Source: JALZAI01 sp038212215 (GTDB lineage Bacteria; Actinomycetota; Actinomycetes; Mycobacteriales; Jatrophihabitantaceae). Taken from it: DNA of 64,000 nucleotides. Every line of letters begins with the position of its first letter. Position 1 is the first letter of the stretch. Location: contig JBBQUT010000026.1 in assembly GCA_038212215.1 (NCBI GenBank), positions 6,644 through 70,643 on the forward strand, in the 5' to 3' direction. This document shows, in pieces, positions 1 to 6,678 of this stretch. The notes under the pieces are model-generated. The model was not told the origin of the DNA and did no database searches. It worked only from the letters and a program-made list of their open reading frames with translations. A program made the position numbers and the translations under genes.

Positions 1-291
1 CTCGGCCTGGACGAAACCCTCCCCCGCCACACTCATTGGACCAGCGCAGCACCGGGCACGACGATCCTGATGTTCACTGACGGTCTCATCGAACGCCGTG
101 GCCACGACATCGACGAGAGCCTCGCTACGTTTGTTAGCAAGGCCAACGAGCACCGCAACCTGGATCTCCCCGACCTGATCGACGCGCTGATGGCTGAAGC
201 CACCATCAGCACCCACGACGACGACACGGTATTGCTCGGATTGCGCATTCCGATGCCCCCGGCAAAACCGACTCCACTCAATGCGGGATAG
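1..291 (+). CDS. SpoIIE-type PP2C protein phosphatase, C-terminal part (cut by window edge)
   Basis: The reading frame is open from base 1 and ends at 291, so only the last ~96 residues are present. They carry the end of a SpoIIE/PP2C serine phosphatase domain: a GTTILMFTDGLIE segment (the metal-binding Asp of the FYTDG motif type) and a terminal DDDTVLLGLR segment, the usual DD-A/T-hydrophobic last strand of the fold. Such phosphatases in actinobacteria usually act in partner-switching on anti-sigma-factor antagonists. The first ATG in frame is at 70, but that lies inside the domain, so the true start is outside the window. A second, complete SpoIIE phosphatase is at 22614-23819. Confidence 0.85.
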   Translation, partial: LGLDETLPRHTHWTSAAPGTTILMFTDGLIERRGHDIDESLATFVSKANEHRNLDLPDLIDALMAEATISTHDDDTVLLGLRIPMPPAKPTPLNAG

Positions 292-403
292 TCGGCCGCG
301 CCGAAGTGTTCGCCGGCGGCAGAGGTATCACTGCGCGTGGCGCCGCCTCGCGAGCGCCGCGTCGGCGTGACACCACAGGTGCCGTGCCGCACCGTTACGC
401 ACA

Positions 404-1243
404 TCAAGCATCGCGACGCCGGAGCAGAAACGCCGCCGCCCCGATCAGGATCGCGGTCTCGAGGCAGAAGACACCGAGACCCTGCCAGGGAGTGAGAAGG
501 TCGTTCGCGCCTTGATGGGGAGAGGCGGCGAGGCTGCCCGCCTCGGACGGGAGGTAGGCGTAAATGTGCTTGCCGACGCTTCCGGGCAGCAGTTGGGCCA
601 GTGGCGAGAGGACGAGGACGAAGCCGATGATGCCGGTGATCGCTCCGGCGGTGTGTCGCACCAGCGCACCGATGGCGATGGCGAACACGGCGAGTACGGC
701 GAGGTATAGGCCACCGCCGATAACCGCTCGCAGCACTCCGGGGTCGCTGATCGACACCGGGGCGCGGCTATGCAGGATCGCGGCGCCGAGAAAGAAGGTC
801 GGAACGGCAGTAACTTCGCCGACGACGAAGATCAGTGTGGCGAAGACGGCAGCCTTCGCGGCCAGCATCGGGGTGCGGTTGGGGACGGCGAGCAAGCTGG
901 CGCGGATCGTGCCGCTGGAGTACTCGCTCGCGATGACAAGCACGCCGAGCACGCAGACGGCGAGCTGACCGAGCTGGAACCCGGCGCCGAGCACCATACG
1001 TCCCGGATCCGCAAGTATTTGCGCGTTTCGCGCAGAGTCGGTCGTGTCCCACTGCGCGACAGTGAGCGCGGTGAACAGTGCCGTGAACCCGATCGTCACC
1101 ACGAAAAGGAGCACCAACGCCCACACCGTCGAACGAAGGGACCGGATCTTCGTCCACTCCGAACTGAGCAGGCCCGCGACGTAAGCCGCGCGGGACACGG
1201 CCGATGGCGCCGCGGAGGCAATCGGGACGGTGGTCGCGGTCAT
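404..1243 (-). CDS. ABC-2 type transporter permease
   Basis: A 279-residue integral membrane protein with about six hydrophobic segments. After a short cytoplasmic N-terminus it has the SSEWTKIRSLRSTVWAL opening typical of ABC-2 permeases, and ASEYSSGTIRASLLAVPNR, the family's conserved loop after the second/third membrane segments. It ends in a short basic LLRRRDA tail. Its start codon overlaps the stop of the ATPase gene by 4 nt, so the two are translationally coupled and form one exporter. The substrate cannot be read from sequence; homologous pairs export drugs, lipids or peptides. Confidence 0.9.
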   Translation of the reverse strand: MTATTVPIASAAPSAVSRAAYVAGLLSSEWTKIRSLRSTVWALVLLFVVTIGFTALFTALTVAQWDTTDSARNAQILADPGRMVLGAGFQLGQLAVCVLGVLVIASEYSSGTIRASLLAVPNRTPMLAAKAAVFATLIFVVGEVTAVPTFFLGAAILHSRAPVSISDPGVLRAVIGGGLYLAVLAVFAIAIGALVRHTAGAITGIIGFVLVLSPLAQLLPGSVGKHIYAYLPSEAGSLAASPHQGANDLLTPWQGLGVFCLETAILIGAAAFLLRRRDA

Positions 1244-2202
1244 CGAGCGCTCCCGACCGGCGTGGCGACCGGATCCGGGCCGGTGTGGACTGTTGTCGGC
1301 GACGGCGCACCGAATTCACGGGTGTCGTGGGTGAGTTCCCGGAACGCGTCCTCGAGGGAGGCGAGCTGCGGGCTCAGTTCCCACAGGACGATGCCCGCCT
1401 TCGCCGCCAGCTCGCCGATCTGGCGGGCATCCATTGCGCGCACGACAACGGCGCCGTCGGCCTGATCGCTGGTCTTCGCGCCGGTGTCGGCCAGGAGGGC
1501 CCGCAGGTGAACCGGATCGGCGGACCTCACCAGTACCGACTTGTGCGAGCTGCGGTCGATGAACTCCTGCATGCTGCACTCGGCGATGAGCCGGCCGCGG
1601 CCGATGACGATCAGGTTTTCCGCGGTGACCGCCATCTCGCCCATCAGGTGGCTGGAGACGAACACCGTGCGTCCCTCCCCGGCCAGTTGCTTCATCAGGT
1701 TGCGGATCCAGAAGATGCCGTCGGGATCGAGGCCGTTGATCGGCTCGTCCAAGATCAGGACCTGCGGGTCTCCGAGCAGGGCGACCGCGATGCCGAGCCG
1801 CTGCCGCATGCCCAGCGAGAACGTCCCGGCCCGGTCGGACGAGACGTCATGCAGACCGACGAGATCGAGAACCTCGCTAACCCGCCGCCGCGGAAGGCCT
1901 TGCGACTGGGCAAGGAACAGCAGGTGGTTGTAGGCCGAACGGCCCGGGTGCACTGCCTCCGCGTCGAGCAGCGCGCCGACCCTTGTCAGCGGTCGCGACA
2001 GCTCGGCGTAGCGCCGCCCGTCGATGGTGGAGCTGCCACCCGACGGGTGGTCCAGGCCGACGATCAGGCGCATCGTGGTCGACTTGCCGGCGCCGTTGGG
2101 TCCGAGAAATCCGGTTACCCGGCCCGCTTCGACCGTGAACGAGAGCCGGTCGACCACCACCTTGCCGCCATAACTCTTACTCAGCTCAGTGACTTCGATC
2201 AT
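1240..2202 (-). CDS. ABC transporter ATP-binding protein (drug-export type)
   Basis: ATPase of about 320 residues. Walker A is GPNGAGKST at residues 34-42, the signature is SLGMRQR (the degenerate LSGGQ usual in ABC-2 exporters), and Walker B is VLILDEPINGLDP. The C-terminal ~100 residues form the extra domain seen in DrrA/CcmA-like exporters. I start at the ATG at 2202 (MIEVTEL), because the conserved family begins there; an ATG 21 nt upstream is possible. It overlaps the permease by 4 nt and lies 36 nt downstream of the membrane gene at 2239-3123, suggesting a three-gene operon. Confidence 0.92.
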   Translation of the reverse strand: MIEVTELSKSYGGKVVVDRLSFTVEAGRVTGFLGPNGAGKSTTMRLIVGLDHPSGGSSTIDGRRYAELSRPLTRVGALLDAEAVHPGRSAYNHLLFLAQSQGLPRRRVSEVLDLVGLHDVSSDRAGTFSLGMRQRLGIAVALLGDPQVLILDEPINGLDPDGIFWIRNLMKQLAGEGRTVFVSSHLMGEMAVTAENLIVIGRGRLIAECSMQEFIDRSSHKSVLVRSADPVHLRALLADTGAKTSDQADGAVVVRAMDARQIGELAAKAGIVLWELSPQLASLEDAFRELTHDTREFGAPSPTTVHTGPDPVATPVGSAR

Positions 2203-2238
2203 GATCTCCCCAAGCTTGCGCACACATTACGGAATCGT

Positions 2239-3123
2239 TCATGAATGCCGATCGACCGATCGCAAGAACCACCCGAGGAAGCCCGCAGTAATCGCGGCGA
2301 CAACCGCGAAGGCTGGCACCATCGACATCGAGGACACCGACGAGGTTGGATCGGCGTGCGCACCGAACCATTGATCGACCGAAATGCTAATACTCTCCAG
2401 CACAAACATGGCCAGCATCGCAGGGGTGACTAGCAAACCCCAGGCTTTGCGTCGACAGCACGCCACCGCGGCCACAGCGAGCAAGGGGAGCCAGATGGCG
2501 AGGTCTTGCACGTAGACCGGATTGGTCACCAACCCGGTCCCGTCAAGTACTGAGGTCGGGCGGGAACTTAACACCGCGGGCACTATCTGAGACAGCCATG
2601 CGCCCGCGTTCAGCAGCACGAGGGCCGCTGCTGCGCCCGCGGTCGCACGCACCGGAGTCGCTCCTGACAGGCGCGCCGCAAACGCGTCGAGGTCAATCGT
2701 GCGCACGAGAATGACCGTGCTCCACACGGCCAGTCCGAGATAGGCGGTATAGAAAAGGAACAGGTTGTTCATCGGGGTGGCGAAACACAACAGAACAGCC
2801 TGGTAGATGAGGTACGCGAGCGTGCCCAACCACACGACAAACGCCCGCGCGGACCCACGCGCACTGCCGATCATCGCAACGAGCAGCACCGGAAGCCCAG
2901 CTGCCAGCAGAGCGACCGCAGTGCCCCGCAGATTGCCGTTGCTGGCCGTCACACCATGCAGCAACGACGGAAACGCAACCGTCAGTCCCGCGGCGAGGGC
3001 CACGATCGCGGCCAGCGCGGCGCACAACGCGTATGTCGTCTTACCAGCACGTACGACCTGTCGGCGCTCCGGACGCTGCGATCGTGCGGCGATCGCGCGG
3101 TGCGTGAAGGCCGTGGTCGTCAT
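2239..3123 (-). CDS. Multipass membrane protein of unknown function, first gene of the ABC operon
   Basis: A 294-residue protein with a basic N-terminal tail (~30 residues) and about seven or eight hydrophobic segments spread evenly from residue 30 to the C-terminus. I recognise no catalytic motif. It is transcribed with the downstream ABC ATPase and permease (36 nt gap), so it may be an accessory membrane subunit or an immunity-like partner, but that is inference from position only. Codon use and GC-rich third positions support real coding. Confidence 0.75.
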   Translation of the reverse strand: MTTTAFTHRAIAARSQRPERRQVVRAGKTTYALCAALAAIVALAAGLTVAFPSLLHGVTASNGNLRGTAVALLAAGLPVLLVAMIGSARGSARAFVVWLGTLAYLIYQAVLLCFATPMNNLFLFYTAYLGLAVWSTVILVRTIDLDAFAARLSGATPVRATAGAAAALVLLNAGAWLSQIVPAVLSSRPTSVLDGTGLVTNPVYVQDLAIWLPLLAVAAVACCRRKAWGLLVTPAMLAMFVLESISISVDQWFGAHADPTSSVSSMSMVPAFAVVAAITAGFLGWFLRSVDRHS

Positions 3124-3527
3124 ACCTGCAAACTCCTATCGGCACCGTCGTCGGCTGCCTACCAGGACGAGCAACAGGCTTCTTCGAGCATCAGTCGAAC
3201 GAACCCTCGGCGGACAGGGTCGAAAGTCGCGCCGCGGCCCGAATGTCGCGACTGCAGCCCGACCGGTTCACCTACCTTGACTTCGACGTCGAGGACACCG
3301 TCGACGCACGCCGGCAGCGAACGCCGTCCAATGAGAAAAGGTCTCGAACAATCCCCGGCCGCGGACAAACACGCGCCGCACCGGCGGTGTAGTGCGACAT
3401 CCACTCGGTCCACGTGCAAGTAACGCTATGCGCTTGGGCCGAGTGGGGACGTTCGGCACTGCTTCACATGGGGGCGCAATTGTAGCGTTGGAAACGAGCT
3501 CGTGCACATGGTGAAAAGAGGTGGGTC
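3124..3527. other. Intergenic stretch between divergent operons; one doubtful small ORF
   Basis: This gap must hold the promoters of the minus-strand membrane/ABC operon and the plus-strand sulfur operon. A minus-strand frame of 86 codons (3159-3419) runs through it; its second half has coding-like composition, but it matches nothing I know, and its third-position GC is lower than that of the neighbours. Near the right end a purine-rich AAAAGAGG just before the GTG at 3528 is a good ribosome binding site for the flavoprotein gene. Confidence 0.4.
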
Positions 3528-4775
3528 GTGAAGCGACTCTTGGTCCTCGGTGCCGGAACGGCCGGGACGATGATCGTCAATAAGCTACGCCATCGTCTGA
3601 ATGCCGATCAATGGCAGATCACGGTGGTCGACCGCGACGACTGCCATCGCTACCAGCCGGGTTACCTGTTTCTGCCGTTCGGCCAGTACACACCCGATCA
3701 GATCACCCGGCCGCGACGCGCTCAAGTTTGCGACGGCGTCGAGTTCGTCATCGGTGACGTCGACCGGGTCGACGCCGCAACGAACTCCGTCCAGCTCACC
3801 GACGCGACGGTACTGGGCTACGACTATCTCGTCGTGGCAAGCGGTACGACACCCCGGCCGGACCAGACACCCGGCATGCTCGGCAGCGAATGGCGACGGA
3901 GCATCTTCGACTTCTACACCTTCGAGGGTGCGCAGGCTCTCCGCACAGCGTTGGCACAGTTCGACGGTGGGCGCTTCGTCGTGCACATCACCGAAATGCC
4001 GATCAAATGCCCGGTCGCCCCGTTGGAATTCACCTTCCTGGCCGAGGCGTACTTCCGCGAACGCGGCATGCGAGACCGGGTCGAGATGGTCTACGTGACG
4101 CCCCTGTCCGGAGCGTTCACCAAACCCGTCGCCTCAACCCATCTCGGGGCAATGCTCGACCAGCGCAAGGTGAGCGTCGAGACCGACTTCATGATCGAGC
4201 GGATCGATCCCGAGACCAAGAACCTCGTCTCCTACGACGAGCGCGAGATCCCGTTCGACCTGCTCGTCACCGTCCCACTCAACATGGGCGCCGACTTCGT
4301 GGCCCGATCCGAACTCGGCGACGACCTCAACTACGTGCCCGTCGACAAGCACACCCTGCTGTCCAAGCAGCACGCCAACATCTTCGCCGTCGGCGACGCC
4401 TCCGACATCCCGGCATCCAAGGCAGGCTCGGTGGCGCACTTCTCCGTCGAGATATTCGTCGACAACTTCCTCCAACACATCCACGGCGAGCCGATGACCG
4501 GATCGTTCGACGGACACGCGAACTGCTTCGTCGAGTCGGGCGAGGGCAAGGCGCTGCTCCTCGACTTCAACTACGACACCGAGCCATTGACCGGCAAGTA
4601 CCCGGTCCCGATCCTCGGACCGTTCAGCCTGCTGGAAGAGAGCCGCGCCAACCACCTCGGCAAGCTTGCCTTTCGCTGGATGTACTGGAACGTCCTGCTT
4701 CCCGGACACCCCGTCCCCTTGCCGGCGCACATGTCCATGATCGGCAAACACCTCGAGAACGAAGGAGACATCTGA
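3528..4775 (+). CDS. Sulfide:quinone oxidoreductase-like FAD flavoprotein
   Basis: A 415-residue two-dinucleotide-binding flavoprotein. The FAD site is LVLGAGTAGTM near the N-terminus, followed by VVASGTTPRP and an AVGDASDIPASKAGS motif at about residue 287, the second FAD contact of the family. Two cysteines sit where sulfide:quinone oxidoreductases and flavocytochrome c sulfide dehydrogenases have their redox pair: C161 in KCPVAPLE and C333 in ANCFVE. The expected reaction is oxidation of sulfide or a persulfide with electrons to quinone, on the inner face of the membrane. It starts with GTG after a strong purine-rich RBS, and its stop overlaps the ATG of the DsrC/TusE-like gene by one base. 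The exact substrate is inference. Confidence 0.85.
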   Translation: MKRLLVLGAGTAGTMIVNKLRHRLNADQWQITVVDRDDCHRYQPGYLFLPFGQYTPDQITRPRRAQVCDGVEFVIGDVDRVDAATNSVQLTDATVLGYDYLVVASGTTPRPDQTPGMLGSEWRRSIFDFYTFEGAQALRTALAQFDGGRFVVHITEMPIKCPVAPLEFTFLAEAYFRERGMRDRVEMVYVTPLSGAFTKPVASTHLGAMLDQRKVSVETDFMIERIDPETKNLVSYDEREIPFDLLVTVPLNMGADFVARSELGDDLNYVPVDKHTLLSKQHANIFAVGDASDIPASKAGSVAHFSVEIFVDNFLQHIHGEPMTGSFDGHANCFVESGEGKALLLDFNYDTEPLTGKYPVPILGPFSLLEESRANHLGKLAFRWMYWNVLLPGHPVPLPAHMSMIGKHLENEGDI

Positions 4776-5089
4776 TGCCGGTCACCACGCTCGACGGCCA
4801 CGAGATCCACGTCAGTGACGAGGGATTCCTCACCGATCCCTCCGAATGGACCGAGGACCTCGCCGGCACGCTAGCCGCCCAGGTCGGCATCGAACTCACC
4901 GACGCGCACTGGAAGGTGCTCCGGTTCCTGCGCAAGGACTTCACACAGCAGGGCCAGACAGCGACGATCCGCCGCGTCTCGACCGCCGGCGGAGTGCCCG
5001 TCAAAGAACTTTTCGTACTGTTCCCGCAAAAGCCGGCCAAGAAGATGGCCTATATCGCCGGGTTGCCCAAGCCGCACGGCTGCGTCTGA
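4775..5089 (+). CDS. DsrC/TusE-family sulfur carrier protein
   Basis: A 104-residue protein of the DsrC/TusE/DsvC family, recognisable from VSDEGFLTDPSEWTED near the start, a central LTDAHWKVLRFLR helix and the C-terminal GLPKPHGCV. The family carries sulfur as a persulfide or trisulfide on C-terminal cysteines. Here only the penultimate Cys (C103) is present; the second DsrC cysteine, ten residues earlier, is Ala. That is the TusE-like, single-cysteine form, so it should act as a persulfide relay rather than as a DsrAB trisulfide substrate. Start and preceding stop share one base (TGATG). It lies between an SQR-like and a DsrE-like gene. Confidence 0.9.
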   Translation: MPVTTLDGHEIHVSDEGFLTDPSEWTEDLAGTLAAQVGIELTDAHWKVLRFLRKDFTQQGQTATIRRVSTAGGVPVKELFVLFPQKPAKKMAYIAGLPKPHGCV

Positions 5090-5129
5090 GCACCTCGTCG
5101 TCTACCCACATGAACTGTCAGGAGCAATT

Positions 5130-5648
5130 GTGACCACCATCAGCGAGACCGCACCCGCAATCATTCCGCAATTCGACAACGCGACCAATAGCGGCCGCAA
5201 GCTCGCCATCATCTGTTCCAAAGGCACCCTGGACATGGCCTACCCCGGGCTGGTTCTCGCTAACGCCGCCCTCGGCGAAGGCGTCGAAACGCATATGTTC
5301 TTCACCTTCTGGGGCTTCGAGATAATCAACAAGAAGACAATGAACGACCTGAAATTCACCCTGCTCGGCAACCCCGCCACGCACATGCCGCAGGGCCTCG
5401 GCGGACTACCTGGGATGACCTCAATGGCCACCGCGAAAATGAAGAAGTCGATCGCTGAAGTCGGTGTGCCCGAGGTGCCCGAGTTCCTCGAACAGATCGT
5501 GGCCTCGGGCGGACACCTCTGGGCATGCCGGATGTCCGCCGACATGAACCATCTGACCAAAGCCGACCTCTATGACGACGTCGAGGACATCATCAGCGCC
5601 GCCGACTTCATCGAGAAGACTGAAGGCGCGCAGTTGCTGTTCATCTAG
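5130..5648 (+). CDS. DsrE-family (DsrE2-like) sulfur relay protein
   Basis: A 172-residue member of the DsrE/DsrF/DrsH-like superfamily. It has the LAIICSKGTLDMAYPGL opening with C29 and a later WACRMSADM segment with C133, both typical positions for persulfide-bearing cysteines in DsrE2-type proteins. A hydrophobic MFFTFWGFEII stretch and glycine/methionine-rich GGLPGM loop are characteristic of this subgroup, which can associate with membranes. GTG start at 5130 with AGGAG 7 nt upstream. With the two preceding genes it forms a coupled sulfide-oxidation/sulfur-transfer operon; no dsrAB, tusA or hdr genes are in the window. Confidence 0.88.
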   Translation: MTTISETAPAIIPQFDNATNSGRKLAIICSKGTLDMAYPGLVLANAALGEGVETHMFFTFWGFEIINKKTMNDLKFTLLGNPATHMPQGLGGLPGMTSMATAKMKKSIAEVGVPEVPEFLEQIVASGGHLWACRMSADMNHLTKADLYDDVEDIISAADFIEKTEGAQLLFI

Positions 5649-5776
5649 CACAAGATGTCTGTCCATAACCTCGGCGAACCACCGCCGCTCAGTGACTTAG
5701 CTTGTGCTGCTTGCATGCAAACCCGTCGTGAACTCGGGTCGAACCCGTACCGGCACGGCGCCGCGAACACCGGGAG

Positions 5777-6508
5777 TCATTGGCTGGTCGTCCGGGCCGA
5801 CCATCCACCGGTCTCGGCGAGTGCGGTCGCGAACCGTTCGACGTGCGCGAGGTGGGGAAAGTGGCCGCTGTCGGCCCATGCCTCGACTCGAGTGTCCATG
5901 CCGGTCGCGCTGAGGAAATGGGTGAGCGCAGGTGACGGCTCGCTTCCGAGCACCAGCAGGTAGCGCACCCTCCGAGCGGCGAGCGTGGCGGCGACCCCGT
6001 TCAGCATGGCCGAGAGATCGGCGGGTGAGCCGTCCAGAAGCTCGCTCCAGTAGCTCAGTGCGATGTCCGCCCGGGGATTTGAGGTTTGTTGGACCCGCGT
6101 CCGCATGTCGGCGGGTAGGGCATCGAGCTTGAAACCGGCCTCGAGTTGCGCCCAGACCGCGTCGAAGTGTCCGCCGCGGATCTCGGGCTCGAGTTGTTTG
6201 ATCATGGCGGCGAAGAACGGCACGTCCGCCGGGGACGAGTCGACATTGACGACACCGCGCACCGGGAACATCGATGCGTAGACCGTCGCGATGCCGCCAG
6301 CCGCCGAATGTCCGACGACGACCGGGCCGTGCAGCCCAGCTTGCTCAATTGCCGCGTGGACGACCTGCGCAACGTGGCCGGTTGTGTGCGGAAGGTGCGC
6401 GGGCGAGTCCCCGTGGCTCGGCAAGTCAAGGACGAGGGTGCGGCGGTCGGGGTCGATCTGTTCCACGGCGTCGAGCACCGGCCGCCAGGTGCGGCGGTTG
6501 AAGCTCAA
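5777..6508 (-). CDS. Alpha/beta hydrolase (5' end uncertain, probable frameshift)
   Basis: An alpha/beta hydrolase with the nucleophile elbow VGHSAAGG, an LVLDLPSHGDSP strand-loop and a late acid/His region ending WADSGHFPHLAHVERFA (catalytic His). The conserved oxyanion segment VLLHGLSFNRRTW actually begins upstream of the TTG at 6508: the same frame codes GLAGDLYGRDDARAPLVLLHG before it, but has no ATG/GTG before an in-frame stop. An ATG with a good GGAAAGG site lies at 6618 in another frame, so a single-base frameshift near 6595-6615 would restore a normal ~280-residue protein. Substrate unknown. It is divergent from the large ATPase gene at 6679. Confidence 0.75.
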   Translation of the reverse strand: MSFNRRTWRPVLDAVEQIDPDRRTLVLDLPSHGDSPAHLPHTTGHVAQVVHAAIEQAGLHGPVVVGHSAAGGIATVYASMFPVRGVVNVDSSPADVPFFAAMIKQLEPEIRGGHFDAVWAQLEAGFKLDALPADMRTRVQQTSNPRADIALSYWSELLDGSPADLSAMLNGVAATLAARRVRYLLVLGSEPSPALTHFLSATGMDTRVEAWADSGHFPHLAHVERFATALAETGGWSARTTSQ

Positions 6509-6678
6509 CCCGTGCAGAAGAACGAGGGGTGCCCGTGCGTCGTCGCGGCCATACAGGTCGCCGGCGAGGCCGGCGAAGAGGACCCGGGGAAGAACGTGGC
6601 GGCGGATGACGTGGTCATGCTGTGTCCTTTCCAGGAAGTGGTTTCACTGATGAGGCGTGAGCTGCGGGTGCACAATTC

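Noticed and set aside
5655..5963. Plus-strand frame after the DsrE-like gene
   Set aside because: Antisense to the hydrolase gene and of poor composition.
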